DNA of 64,000 bases from Paenibacillus alvei DSM 29 (GTDB taxonomy: Bacteria > Bacillota > Bacilli > Paenibacillales > Paenibacillaceae), in assembly GCF_000293805.1 (NCBI RefSeq), contig NZ_AMBZ01000001.1, positions 1-64,000 of the forward strand, written 5' to 3'. Positions 44,505 through 54,215 of the stretch are shown piece by piece. Numbering within the stretch: position 1 is the stretch's first letter; each line of letters opens with the position of its first letter. The notes under the pieces are model-generated. The model was not told the origin of the DNA. It ran no database searches and worked only from the letters and a program-made list of their open reading frames with translations. Made by a program: the position numbers and the translations under genes.

Positions 44505-45427
44505 CCCGTGACAACCTCCTTACCCTTCTCCGAGCCAACTTCCTTCAGCCATTCATAACGCTCGACGATGTGATGCAAATAAGCGTATATGCTCGCTTGC
44601 AAGTCTGGACGCTGCAAAGCAAAATCAATCGTCGCTTGCAAGAAGCCCAATTTATCTCCAATATCATAGCGAATGCCTTCAAATTCATAAGCGAGCACGG
44701 TCTGTGAATCATGCAAGCGCCGAATTGCATCCGTCAGCTGAATTTCTCCGCCTGCCCCAGGAGACTGTGTAGCGAGAATATCGAAGATTTCCGGGGTCAA
44801 AATATAACGCCCCATCATCGCAAAATTAGATGGAGAATCCTGCAGCGCAGGCTTTTCAATGAAGGACTTCGCCTGCAAGACATGCGGCCCTAATAATGCC
44901 CCCGACGGCTCAACAATTCCGTACTTATGGACATCTGCATCCGCGACCCATTGAACGCCAACAACAGGCGATTGGAATTGGTCATACACCTCGATTAACT
45001 GCTTCGTACACGGAATGCTCGACTGCACAATATCATCGCCCAGCAATACTGCAAATGGTTCATTGCCAATGAAGGATCGGGCGCAATAGATCGCATGTCC
45101 AAGCCCCCGTGGTTCTTTTTGGCGAATATAGTGGATATGAGCTAATTCCGATATCGCTTGGATCTGTTCCAGTGCTCGCAGCTTTCCCTTGGAAGCTAAA
45201 TTATCTTCAAGCTCGTATGTCTTATCGAAGTGATCCTCGATGGCGCGTTTGCCGCGTCCGCTAATAATTAAGATGTCTTCGATTCCAGCCGCTGTAGCCT
45301 CTTCAACGATATATTGAATCGTCGGCTTATCTACAATAGGCATCATCTCTTTAGGCTGCGCCTTGGTGGCGGGCAAGAACCGTGTTCCAAGACCTGCTGC
45401 GGGAATTATCGCCTTTCGAATTCGCAT
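44501..45427 (-). CDS. galU: UTP-glucose-1-phosphate uridylyltransferase
   Basis: GalU makes UDP-glucose. The 308-residue product has the N-terminal signature [20 protein letters not shown], then [21 protein letters not shown] and [23 protein letters not shown] with the catalytic lysine. It is coupled by overlap to ugd downstream and follows a GalE-type epimerase gene. It feeds Ugd and the epimerases of the cluster. Confidence 0.95.
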   Translation of the reverse strand: MRIRKAIIPAAGLGTRFLPATKAQPKEMMPIVDKPTIQYIVEEATAAGIEDILIISGRGKRAIEDHFDKTYELEDNLASKGKLRALEQIQAISELAHIHYIRQKEPRGLGHAIYCARSFIGNEPFAVLLGDDIVQSSIPCTKQLIEVYDQFQSPVVGVQWVADADVHKYGIVEPSGALLGPHVLQAKSFIEKPALQDSPSNFAMMGRYILTPEIFDILATQSPGAGGEIQLTDAIRRLHDSQTVLAYEFEGIRYDIGDKLGFLQATIDFALQRPDLQASIYAYLHHIVERYEWLKEVGSEKGKEVVTG

Positions 45428-45444
45428 TGCTTACTCCTCCGTTG

Positions 45445-46434
45445 CTATACAGTAATGGCTGATGCAGTTGGGAATATCCCGCCCATAGGTATATCTGATC
45501 CGCTTTGCAAACTGCCCACGCCCAGTTTTTCTTGCGTATATTGAAGCGTACGCTCCAATCCAGCCAACAAGCTTACTTGCGGCCGCCAATTCAACCGCTG
45601 CATAGCTTCTGTATTACATAAGTAGCTATGATCGATATCCCCGCTTCTTTTAGGAGCGAACCTCGGCTCTTGACCGTTGCACATCCGCTGAATCAATCGA
45701 TACAGCTCATGAATAGAGGTCGGCTGTGAGGTGCTAATATTGAGGATCAGATTGTCATCCGTCTCCAGTGCAGCAATGTTGGCGCCAGCAACGTCGTCCA
45801 CATGAATAAAATCACGAGTTTGACTGCCATCTCCATAGATTGTGACCGCTTGATTCCGTGCAGCTCGATCGGTAAAAATCGATATGACACCGCCCTCGCC
45901 CTTGGACATTTGCCTTGCGCCGTATACATTCGCATAACGCAGAATCACATATTGATAGCCGTACTGTTCTGCCAATACCCGCAAATACTGTTCCGGGACA
46001 TACTTTGATAATCCGTATGGCGACAGCGGCATAATCGGATGCTGCTCCTGAATGGGCAAATGCTGCGGCTCTCCATATATCGCTGCTGAGGAGGAATAAA
46101 TGAATTTTCGCACACCATATTGGCCGCACATCTCCATCAGCCTGATTGAGCCGATAATGTTCGTATTGGCATCTGCAATTGGCTGATGAATCGAGCATTG
46201 AACATCACTCTGGGCAGCCAAATGGAATACCGCCTCCGGGCGCTCCCGTTCAAACAAAATTCGCATCTCATCAGAAGCAATATTCAGCTCATAACAGCGT
46301 ACATGACTAGAAATACTCTCGAAGTACCCGCTCGTTCCGTTATCAACAACGACGACCTGATGGCCAGCTTGAAGCAGACGCTCCACAACATGTGACCCGA
46401 TAAATCCTGCACCGCCTGTTACCAGCGTCTTCAT
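45445..46434 (-). CDS. NAD-dependent nucleotide-sugar epimerase (GalE-like)
   Basis: A 329-residue short-chain dehydrogenase of the GalE/WbpP group. It starts MKTLVTGGAGFIGSHVVERL, has the conserved FHLAAQSDVQCSIHQP, the Y-x3-K pair in SPYGLSKYVPEQY, and RYANVYGARQMSKGEGG, a segment typical of UDP-glucose/UDP-GlcNAc 4-epimerases. It overlaps the glycosyltransferase stop by four bases. It probably supplies UDP-galactose or UDP-GalNAc; the exact substrate is not certain. Confidence 0.88.
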   Translation of the reverse strand: MKTLVTGGAGFIGSHVVERLLQAGHQVVVVDNGTSGYFESISSHVRCYELNIASDEMRILFERERPEAVFHLAAQSDVQCSIHQPIADANTNIIGSIRLMEMCGQYGVRKFIYSSSAAIYGEPQHLPIQEQHPIMPLSPYGLSKYVPEQYLRVLAEQYGYQYVILRYANVYGARQMSKGEGGVISIFTDRAARNQAVTIYGDGSQTRDFIHVDDVAGANIAALETDDNLILNISTSQPTSIHELYRLIQRMCNGQEPRFAPKRSGDIDHSYLCNTEAMQRLNWRPQVSLLAGLERTLQYTQEKLGVGSLQSGSDIPMGGIFPTASAITV

Positions 46435-47681
46435 CCCAACGTCTCCCCTTTCCTCTCCGCAGGAAGTTCCCTCTGCCTGATTCCCCTTGCAGTAGATTGA
46501 AGCATGCTTCTATAGAACGCCTCGTGTGCCGCAATAATATCTGCAGGATTGTAATGCTCCTTCACACGCTTCCTTGCCACAGAACCCATGTACTGTCTTA
46601 TCAGCGGAAAAAGTATAAATTCTCGTATCTGATCCGCAATTCGTTCTACATCGCCAGCCGGTACGAGACTGCCGGTTACCCCATTTACAACAGCGTCTTT
46701 CAAACCCGTAACATCAGAAGCAATGACCGGAATCCCTGCCGCACCTGCCTCCAGCACAACGTTCCCAAAGCCCTCGCGATAAGAAGGGAGAACGAGCATC
46801 GTCATCAGCGAAAAAAAAGGTGCAAGCCGCTCCTGATACCCTCCTGAAATAATGCGAGGTTCTCGAGCGATTGCACGCTTTGTATGATCCATAATCGGAT
46901 CGCCTTCTTCTTCATTTCCAAGAATTAATAAATACAAATGAGGAAACTGCGCTTGAACACGCAAGAACGCCTCGACTAACAGATCCAAGCCTTTATCCCT
47001 GGTTTGTCTGCCCACAAATCCGATAATCTCGGCCTCTACAGGGATGTTCAACTGCTGACGAATAACCGCTGCTTCAGCTTGCAGCTCTTCCGAAGGCTCG
47101 AACTTTGAGGCGTCTACCCCCTTGCAGCTGCCGTGATGCAGCACCTTCACCTTATCGGCAGAAGCAAGGCCAAGCGCAATTAATCGCTGGCGCAAGCTGC
47201 CGCTAACCGAAATCACTTGGTGCGCTGCTCTTCCAGAAATCCGCTCCGACCAGGTCAGCATAATTCTCTTCCAACCTTGAAGCGTCTCCAGCCGCAAGCC
47301 ATGGCATGTATAGATGCGATGGGGCACTCTGCATATCCAAGCAGCCAGCCCCATAATCAGTCCGGCCTTCGGCGTGCCGGTATTGATGAGGTCAGGCTTC
47401 CAGCGCCGAATTGCCCGGACTGCATGGAACAGGCTGGCAAGATCGGACAGTAACGAGATTTCCCGCTTCATTGGCACGCGAATATATTCCGCTCCTTCAA
47501 GCAGGGCGTCACTAGGCCGATCATCACATATAACTGCAACATCATAGCCTTGATGAATCAACGCATGAATATGCCCCTCGAAAAAGCTGACACTCGCTGC
47601 AATCGTAACCGATAGTAAAATTCTTGGCTTTCTTGTGTTGGATTGGCGTCCCCTTACATCGGACTTGGCTGTTATCAGCAT
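46431..47681 (-). CDS. Glycosyltransferase family 4
   Basis: A 416-residue GT-B glycosyltransferase. The N-terminal acceptor domain begins PRILLSVTIAASVSFFEGHI and contains NTGTPKAGLIMGLAAWICRVP with YTCHGLRLETLQGW; the C-terminal nucleotide-sugar domain has GFVGRQTRDKGLDLLVEAF, and the E-x7-E motif in PSYREGFGNVVLEAGAAGIPVI. I chose the ATG at 47681. Resemblance to PglA-type enzymes suggests it adds the second sugar to the undecaprenyl-linked starter. It overlaps the upstream UDP-sugar epimerase gene. Confidence 0.85.
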   Translation of the reverse strand: MLITAKSDVRGRQSNTRKPRILLSVTIAASVSFFEGHIHALIHQGYDVAVICDDRPSDALLEGAEYIRVPMKREISLLSDLASLFHAVRAIRRWKPDLINTGTPKAGLIMGLAAWICRVPHRIYTCHGLRLETLQGWKRIMLTWSERISGRAAHQVISVSGSLRQRLIALGLASADKVKVLHHGSCKGVDASKFEPSEELQAEAAVIRQQLNIPVEAEIIGFVGRQTRDKGLDLLVEAFLRVQAQFPHLYLLILGNEEEGDPIMDHTKRAIAREPRIISGGYQERLAPFFSLMTMLVLPSYREGFGNVVLEAGAAGIPVIASDVTGLKDAVVNGVTGSLVPAGDVERIADQIREFILFPLIRQYMGSVARKRVKEHYNPADIIAAHEAFYRSMLQSTARGIRQRELPAERKGETLG

Positions 47682-48667
47682 ATGGCGTCTTCCTTCCGAT
47701 GATAGGATACATACCAATCCACAAAGTGCTTCAAGCCGACCTCAATCGGTGTATGAGGGCGATATCCAATCTCTCGCTCCAATGCCGAAATATCCGCGTA
47801 TGTGGCAGGAACATCACCCGGCTGCATCGGGAGCATCTCAATGACCGCCTTCTTTCCTAAATACTGTTCCAGCACCTCGATGAAGCGCATGAGCGAGACC
47901 GGCTGATTATTGCCAATGTTGTATACCCGATGCGGAGGCGTCTCACCTTCTCGAGCTGGCGCACGATTCAACAGCTTCATGATTCCTCCAACGATGTCGT
48001 CAATGTACGTAAAGTCCCGCTGCATCTCGCCATAGTTGAACACTTGAATCGGCAATCCCTGCGAGATGCGTTCCGCAAAGGAGTAGTATGCCATATCCGG
48101 CCTGCCCCAAGGACCGTATACGGTAAAAAATCGCAGCCCCGTGCTTGGAATGTTGAATAGATGGCTATACGCATAGGCCATGAGCTCATTCGATTTCTTG
48201 GTAGCGGCATACAAGCTGACCGGCTCATCAGTCTGGTCGGCCACATCAAACGGAATTTTCTTATTTGCACCGTATACCGAACTGGAGGATGCATACAGCA
48301 AATGCTGCACAGATACATGCCTGCAAGCTTCCAATACATTTACGAATCCTACGAGATTCGAATCAACATAGGCGCGAGGATTGAGCAGACTATACCGTAC
48401 ACCCGCTTGGGCAGCCAAGTGGACGACGACACCAGGACGAACCTCTTCCATCAACGCGCGAAGCCTGCCTTCCTCCTCGATTCCGAACCGATGCAGTTCA
48501 AATTCGCCGCCAGCCTGCTCGCATAAGGCGATTCTCGCTTCCTTCAGTGCGGGATCATAGTAATCATTCACTTGATCGACACCGACGACTCGAATCCCTT
48601 GCTCCATACAGCGGCGAGCAACATGCGAACCAATAAATCCAGCTGCTCCCGTTATAATTACCGTCAT
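47675..48667 (-). CDS. UDP-glucuronate 4-epimerase-like NAD epimerase
   Basis: A 330-residue nucleotide-sugar epimerase. It has VIITGAAGFIGSHVARRCMEQG, the GVDQVNDYYDPALKEARI segment typical of glucuronate epimerases, VHLAAQAGVRYSLLNP, the SSSSVYGANKKIPF motif and the Y-x3-K pair in SLYAATKKSNELM. The ATG at 48667 overlaps the upstream stop as ATGA. With Ugd in the same cluster, UDP-galacturonate is the likely product. Confidence 0.9.
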   Translation of the reverse strand: MTVIITGAAGFIGSHVARRCMEQGIRVVGVDQVNDYYDPALKEARIALCEQAGGEFELHRFGIEEEGRLRALMEEVRPGVVVHLAAQAGVRYSLLNPRAYVDSNLVGFVNVLEACRHVSVQHLLYASSSSVYGANKKIPFDVADQTDEPVSLYAATKKSNELMAYAYSHLFNIPSTGLRFFTVYGPWGRPDMAYYSFAERISQGLPIQVFNYGEMQRDFTYIDDIVGGIMKLLNRAPAREGETPPHRVYNIGNNQPVSLMRFIEVLEQYLGKKAVIEMLPMQPGDVPATYADISALEREIGYRPHTPIEVGLKHFVDWYVSYHRKEDAIC

Positions 48668-49869
48668 CTTGACACCAACCTTATAACGGAATGATCGACC
48701 CCAGACAAGGCATAATCTCGAAACTCCTGCCAAAAGTCGCTGCGTCTTTGATCCAATGCTTCCTTCGCATATCGCTGCGCAGTCTCATAATTTACTCTTG
48801 CTGCTTCAGAACGCTCTCCAGTCTCGCGTATCATTCGACGCAAACGACTAGCGAGTGCGCTCATATCCCCCGCTGGAAAGATCCACTTTTCCGGCAGCAG
48901 CTCCGGAATCCCACCCGCGGTCGATCCGATGGCGGGAAGCCCACGGCTCATTGCCTCGATTAAGGCTCTAGGCAGCCCTTCCTGCAAGCTTGGCTGCATA
49001 TACATATCAAGCGCATCCAACCATTCAAATACGGCCGTTCCGCTAGGCAGCGGCGAATAAAAGTGAACGCGGTCGATGATGCCCAACTGTTCACACAACG
49101 CCTTCCAAGGCACTGGGTCGCCCTCTCCCAAGATGCGGAATTCAAAGCGCAGCTCATCCTTAAGCGAGGCAAGCGCATGGAGCGCCGTATGAATTCCTTT
49201 GTACCTCGTCGCCATGGAGCCTACCAGCCCAATACGAACGACATCCTTAGAGCCTGCCGTGAATTGCTTCGCAACCTGCTCGACAGCCGGAATCGGAATC
49301 TCCACATTCGAGCAATGGGTAGTGCGCCCCCTGCATGGATAATGGGATTGCAGAAAATGTTCCGTAACATAAAGGGCGAACGGAGCACGCTTCACCAGTT
49401 GCTTCGTTCGCCACGTCATAATTGGTGCATACACTTTGCCCTGCCATGTTCCATAGTTCCATAATGCATCCCATGCATGGCCCACCACTTCGACTGCCCA
49501 CGGCTTGCCCAGACGCTTTGCCAGTTGAATCGCTACGGCTCCCGTCTCACTAGGCAATCGGGCAATCAGCGCATCTGACGCCAGCAGACACTCCTTGAGG
49601 GCGTGTCTGGCAAGTGCTCGATTTTGAAACTGAGCGATGGGATTACTTAAGTTAGGAACGGCTTGGAACATCACTCGCTCCCCGCTGGACAGCTTCGTAT
49701 TCGCTGGCTTCTCCTTATCTCCAAGCTGCTTCACGCGTGTCGCGACCGTCACCTCATCGAATACATTCAAGTAACGCTGCCAGACCGTATAATCAAAATA
49801 ATTATGATACACTCGATTGGCATGAATATCCTGCTCAACCACAACATCATATGCGAACACTAATTTCAC
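48664..49869 (-). CDS. Glycosyltransferase family 4
   Basis: A 401-residue GT-B enzyme. The C-terminal domain has RIGLVGSMATRYKGIHTALHAL, FRILGEGDP, and the donor-site motif PSLQEGLPRALIEAMSRGLP with the E-x7-E glutamates. The N-terminal part (KLVFAYDVVVEQDIHANRVY) is the acceptor domain. I chose GTG 49869 behind AAGGGAG. It is coupled to the epimerase gene by ATGA and overlaps the upstream glycosyltransferase by 23 bases. Donor and acceptor are not predictable. Confidence 0.85.
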   Translation of the reverse strand: MKLVFAYDVVVEQDIHANRVYHNYFDYTVWQRYLNVFDEVTVATRVKQLGDKEKPANTKLSSGERVMFQAVPNLSNPIAQFQNRALARHALKECLLASDALIARLPSETGAVAIQLAKRLGKPWAVEVVGHAWDALWNYGTWQGKVYAPIMTWRTKQLVKRAPFALYVTEHFLQSHYPCRGRTTHCSNVEIPIPAVEQVAKQFTAGSKDVVRIGLVGSMATRYKGIHTALHALASLKDELRFEFRILGEGDPVPWKALCEQLGIIDRVHFYSPLPSGTAVFEWLDALDMYMQPSLQEGLPRALIEAMSRGLPAIGSTAGGIPELLPEKWIFPAGDMSALASRLRRMIRETGERSEAARVNYETAQRYAKEALDQRRSDFWQEFRDYALSGVDHSVIRLVSR

Positions 49870-51103
49870 GCTTGTTCTCCCTTCCATCTGGCGCTGTGCG
49901 AGATTGAATGCAATCCAGCCTGCCCCGCTGCGCCAATATATCCATTATTAGCTTCGAATATTGCTCCGTGACTTGATCCGATACATATCGCTTCATTGCA
50001 ACCGGACACTCCGACGCCGCATGCCGTCTCTTCCCCTTTGTGTGATTATCGATTGCTTGAGCTTGAAGCTGCATAACAATAGCCTGCACAAGCGCCTCTA
50101 CATCGCCGCAAGGGATGAGGGCTGCCGCTTCGATTCCATCCAACACCTCTGCTGTTCCTGCAACTGTATTCGTAGCGACAACCGGCGTGCCGCAAGCCAC
50201 CGCCTCGATTAATGCAGTCGGAAGCCCCTCCACATCTGAAGTCTGTACGAATACATCCGCATGTGCCATATACGGCAGAGGATTTTTTGTAAAGCCAGGG
50301 AAGTCGACCGCATGATCGAGTCCAAGCGCAGAACGAAGAGATTCCAATTCATTGCGCAGATGGCCTTCCCCAATAATGACGGCGCGAATTGCTTGCCGTT
50401 CATTTATTCGAGCGATAGCATGCAGAAGCAGATCGAACCGCTTTTCCGGCACCAATCTCCCAGCCCCTACTACAACGGGAACTCGCTCTCCCTCTTCCCG
50501 CGTGTGCATCCATAAGTGGGGATTCGGTTCCTGTAATCTTTTATAAAAAGATTCATCAATCACTGCATTCGGAATGACATGCACCCGATGGACAGGCACC
50601 TGCAGCAGTGTAACAATCTCATCGCCCATATGCTGCGAACAGCCAATTACCGCATCAGCCCTGCTGTACGCCCAGCGGCGTAGCAGATTCGCCCCGATTC
50701 GCCGCTTGCGGCTAATCGCGCTATGCTCACACAATATCGCGGCAAACGAATTGCGCAAGAAGCGATTCGCCGCCATCGTCAGTACATTGTTCTCCCACAT
50801 GTGAGATACAACAACATCAGGACGAATTTCGCACAGGCAGCGAATGAGAGCAGGAAGAGCATGCCTGAGTCTCCGCACCCCCAGCTCTGTCACCTTCACA
50901 TGCGCTGGAATTCGTTCACTGTACGGACCTTCGAAGCGGTTGACGAGCAAATGAAGCTCGAATTGTTCAGAATTATGGCATTGCAATAAGGAAGCGACGG
51001 CCTTCTCAGCACCGCCTCCTGCCATCGAAGTAATGAAATACATCACTCGAGGCTTACAAGCAGAGTCCCGTTTGCGTGCTTGTTGATTCGATGATGGATT
51101 CAT
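49847..51103 (-). CDS. Glycosyltransferase family 4
   Basis: A 418-residue GT-B enzyme with N-terminal FITSMAGGGAEKAVASLLQ, the GxGGAE acceptor motif of GT4, VVVGAGRLVPEKRFDLLLHAI in the C-terminal domain, and QTSDVEGLPTALIEAVACGTPVVA for the donor site. The ATG at 51103 follows AAGGGG. It is the glycosyltransferase gene nearest the polymerase. Donor unknown. A stretch of about 90 bases lies between it and wzy. Confidence 0.85.
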   Translation of the reverse strand: MNPSSNQQARKRDSACKPRVMYFITSMAGGGAEKAVASLLQCHNSEQFELHLLVNRFEGPYSERIPAHVKVTELGVRRLRHALPALIRCLCEIRPDVVVSHMWENNVLTMAANRFLRNSFAAILCEHSAISRKRRIGANLLRRWAYSRADAVIGCSQHMGDEIVTLLQVPVHRVHVIPNAVIDESFYKRLQEPNPHLWMHTREEGERVPVVVGAGRLVPEKRFDLLLHAIARINERQAIRAVIIGEGHLRNELESLRSALGLDHAVDFPGFTKNPLPYMAHADVFVQTSDVEGLPTALIEAVACGTPVVATNTVAGTAEVLDGIEAAALIPCGDVEALVQAIVMQLQAQAIDNHTKGKRRHAASECPVAMKRYVSDQVTEQYSKLIMDILAQRGRLDCIQSRTAPDGRENKREISVRI

Positions 51104-51195
51104 AAATGAATTCCCCTTGTTCGAGCATTTGACACTGCTTTTCATATTTGGAATTAGACGACAGAACGGCTGACACTGAAGAAGCTATGTCATAG

Positions 51196-52620
51196 CTAAA
51201 CCATGATTTTCGGCATCCGACTGTGTGCTGGCTGCCTGCGAATGTGCTGACTCCGCATGATGGCGGCCAGCAGCATAATGCAGCCGATGAAGGCTAAGTT
51301 GAATAACAGCTCAGACATGACCGCATGGAATGAACTGCGCTGAAACAAAATAACGAGCGGCAAGCAAACGTATTGCAGCAAGCGGCCCCTCGTCATTCTC
51401 ATCGTCAAAAATCCAATGATAAAAAATACAATCATCACTCCTGAATACTGTCCATTCATCCATGCTTGCGCAACTGGGGAAAATCCCCGTCCTCCCCCTT
51501 CGCCATAGATGTAAGGATAGAAATACCAAACATACCAGTCGCCCAAATTTTTAGGCTTGGCATGCCCAAATGCAGCCTTATAGACCGCAGCTGGAAGCAC
51601 ATAGGCGACGGCGGTCGTATAGGTTGCATCGGCTTCTGGATATGTGTTCGTTGCCGTAATATCCATCGTTACTTGAAAGGAGGAGCCCGTTTCCCCTGCA
51701 GAAAAAGACCAATATTTAGCGGGCAATGCACTTAGCGGGATATCCTCCATCAGACTTAAACGAACGGCAGAGAAAAGAGGAGAGAGCAAGAGAAGCAGCG
51801 TAATAAAAAACAGCAGGTTCAAGCGGCGGTTTAACGGGATAAAACCCTTCGCGATCAGCACACCTAAACTTGGCAGGAAGGTCGACAAGATGATGCTTCG
51901 GCTACCCAATCCCATAAAATAAAACAGCGAAAACGAAAACATCAGGATTAGAAAAAAGCGGAACTGCCATTTTCCCCGAATACTAAGAGCAAGCATAAGC
52001 ATCGCGCTTGACATGATTGATTTCCAAGGAAGTGACAAGCCTTCCAACTGACGCTGCGCTTGAAAGTTATTCATCCGATTCGAGATGCCGATTACGCTCC
52101 ATCCCCCTAAACGGCTGAAATCATATATCATGATACAAGCTCCGATGAACAACACAATCAGCGCCGGCCAAAACAAAAATGGATAAGTTAGACCTGCCTC
52201 AAGAGATAAAGCGTTCTCTGGTTGGATTGTTTCATTATTGCGACGCGGTGATTTCATAAAGCATCCGGCAATAAACATCCCCGCAACGAGGCATAAGTTT
52301 GCTAAAGAGAAGATTTGCAGGTTATCCAGCAATTGTTCTTCCGAGATATCCTGTATCGAACCGAGCAAATCATCGAGCGGATACGCGACCGCATATAGTG
52401 TGAAAAACAGCAGCATGACAATGACAATATCCGTGAAGGGCGAACGTATACGGGCCTTATGTACGTACATGATGCCAAATAGAAGATTCAATGCGACCAT
52501 GAAGACAATGTGACAAAGCACAGGCTCCTGCTTAAAGCCCACGATCAGGAGCGCTCCAGCAGCCAAGGCCGCTAAACAGCATCCGATAAGGACAGCAACA
52601 AACATTTTTCGCACACTCAT
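51196..52620 (-). CDS. wzy: O-antigen/oligosaccharide-repeat polymerase (Wzy-like)
   Basis: A 474-residue membrane protein with about 11-12 hydrophobic helices and a large loop (about 280-390) between late helices, the topology of Wzy/EpsG-type polymerases that link repeat units outside the membrane. Motifs such as YFMGLGSRSIILSTFLP are typical of the EpsG/Wzy region. Wzy proteins are poorly conserved, so the call rests on topology and its place between the flippase and glycosyltransferases. The ATG at 52620 is ten bases after AGGGG; an upstream frame of 32 codons is not used. Confidence 0.78.
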   Translation of the reverse strand: MSVRKMFVAVLIGCCLAALAAGALLIVGFKQEPVLCHIVFMVALNLLFGIMYVHKARIRSPFTDIVIVMLLFFTLYAVAYPLDDLLGSIQDISEEQLLDNLQIFSLANLCLVAGMFIAGCFMKSPRRNNETIQPENALSLEAGLTYPFLFWPALIVLFIGACIMIYDFSRLGGWSVIGISNRMNNFQAQRQLEGLSLPWKSIMSSAMLMLALSIRGKWQFRFFLILMFSFSLFYFMGLGSRSIILSTFLPSLGVLIAKGFIPLNRRLNLLFFITLLLLLSPLFSAVRLSLMEDIPLSALPAKYWSFSAGETGSSFQVTMDITATNTYPEADATYTTAVAYVLPAAVYKAAFGHAKPKNLGDWYVWYFYPYIYGEGGGRGFSPVAQAWMNGQYSGVMIVFFIIGFLTMRMTRGRLLQYVCLPLVILFQRSSFHAVMSELLFNLAFIGCIMLLAAIMRSQHIRRQPAHSRMPKIMV

Positions 52621-52625
52621 AACCA

Positions 52626-54149
52626 TCATACCCCTAGCTGCTTCATGAATTCGCACTCGCGAATCGATTTGCGCAGCAGCCATGCACTTCCTATAAACTG
52701 TACAATGTTGGCACATACCAGTGCGTACGCAGCATGGATTGTCCCGCCCTCAAAGATTATCGAGAGCCACGTATAGGCAAGCAGTACGCCCAACACAACT
52801 AGGCTTACCATGAACTGGCTCCAGAACTTGCGCGCAGCCGTTAAGGCAAAGCCGTATAAGGAAGCTGCATAGCCGATGCTTGAGGCAACGGTAATCCACA
52901 CGAACATGTCTTGATAGGCTGCATATGAAGCGTTATACAGGAGCGTCAAAAGAGGTTTGCCTGCAAGGATAACGGCCAGCAGCAGCAGGAATGATCCACC
53001 CCCTATCAGCCAAATCATGCGCTGAAGCAGGTAAATGAGCCCCTTCTTGTCTCCAGAAGCATACAACTGAGCTATACGGGGGCTGGCGCTCTGTCCAATG
53101 GCGCTAATTATCGTCGTTCCCGCTACCATCACGTACATTAATGCCGAGAAATAGCCCAATTCTTCATTGCCGTATACATGTGAAATGAAGTAACGAGGTA
53201 CGTTCGACTGCAACGATACGATCATCATAACAGCCCCCATTGGCCAACAATAGCGCAGCAGACTGCCCCATTCCGCTGTTTTCCAGCTGATACCGAATCC
53301 TTCAATGCGTTTCGCTCTTGGCAGATCGTGCAGCAGCAGAACGAGCAGCCAGACAACGGCGTAACCAACAAGTGCTGGGATTAACTGTCCTATCCATACG
53401 TATATCGCGCCAAATACCACGAATGAGAAAACGCCGCGCAAAAGCAAGGATGTTGCGCTCCATCGCATCTTCTCGTGCTGCTGCCACCAGCCATAGACGA
53501 TATCGCATATGGCTTCGATTGTTTTCGCGCAGGTAACGAGTACGATTGCCTTACATACTTGCCCGCTGTACCCGCCGCAGACTGCAAGAAGCAAAGATAT
53601 CAATAATGCAGTACAAGAGGATACGATTCGGAAACCTACGTATGTTCCCGTACCTAGTTCCTCCAGCTTCCTTCTTGACCCGGGATCCGTCTCACGCTTA
53701 TTGGGTTTGGTTCGAGTCGCTAGAATACCGCGAAGCTGGAAATTTGTCAGTAAATATACAGGTGCAGTCAAAGCTAAAGCAAGCGAAAATATGCCGACAT
53801 CCTCTGGACTCCCGAACTTCGCCAGCACAACAAGCATCGCCCATTGACATGCTGCATACACGACATTGCCGATTAGCGTCCAAGAAAATAAGCGGGCCAG
53901 AGATGCACCGGCACGTGACTCTGTTTGCTGCACTATGCAGTGATCTATACGGTGATCCGCATGATCTGCTCGTTGTTCTGTGCAGTGATCCGTACGGTGA
54001 TCCGCTTGATCTGCTCGTTGTTCTGTGCAGTGATCAGTGCGCCACTTTGTTGGTTGATCGATTTGCTGCTCTATGCAGTGCTCTGGTCGTTGCCCTGTAT
54101 GCTGCTGTTCCTTGCTGCGTGGCCAAGCCACAGAATGACCGTCTGCCAT
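52626..54149 (-). CDS. wzx: Wzx-like polysaccharide flippase with a repetitive N-terminal extension
   Basis: The 507-residue product is a MATE/Wzx-type flippase with about 12-14 membrane helices beginning at LARLFSWTLIGNVVYAACQW near residue 95. It moves the lipid-linked repeat unit across the membrane. The first 90 residues are an unusual polar His/Gln/Asp/Cys-rich extension containing a 15-residue tandem repeat (CTEQRADQADHRTDH). The ATG at 54149 follows AAGGAG, so the extension should be translated. It is unlike the core membrane part in composition. Confidence 0.85.
   Translation of the reverse strand: MADGHSVAWPRSKEQQHTGQRPEHCIEQQIDQPTKWRTDHCTEQRADQADHRTDHCTEQRADHADHRIDHCIVQQTESRAGASLARLFSWTLIGNVVYAACQWAMLVVLAKFGSPEDVGIFSLALALTAPVYLLTNFQLRGILATRTKPNKRETDPGSRRKLEELGTGTYVGFRIVSSCTALLISLLLAVCGGYSGQVCKAIVLVTCAKTIEAICDIVYGWWQQHEKMRWSATSLLLRGVFSFVVFGAIYVWIGQLIPALVGYAVVWLLVLLLHDLPRAKRIEGFGISWKTAEWGSLLRYCWPMGAVMMIVSLQSNVPRYFISHVYGNEELGYFSALMYVMVAGTTIISAIGQSASPRIAQLYASGDKKGLIYLLQRMIWLIGGGSFLLLLAVILAGKPLLTLLYNASYAAYQDMFVWITVASSIGYAASLYGFALTAARKFWSQFMVSLVVLGVLLAYTWLSIIFEGGTIHAAYALVCANIVQFIGSAWLLRKSIRECEFMKQLGV
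53941..54030 (-). repeat. 45-bp tandem repeat in the wzx 5' end
   Basis: Two adjacent 45-bp units (53941-53985 and 53986-54030) are nearly identical, with degenerate partial units on both sides (53921-53940 and 54031-54090). The unit is a multiple of three, so copy-number change keeps frame and would lengthen or shorten the cytoplasmic N-terminus. Confidence 0.8.
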
Positions 54150-54215
54150 GATTTTAAGCTCCTTAGTTTTGCTTCTAATCCTGCTTACAGCCGGCAGCAT
54201 GCGGCAAGCTCATCG

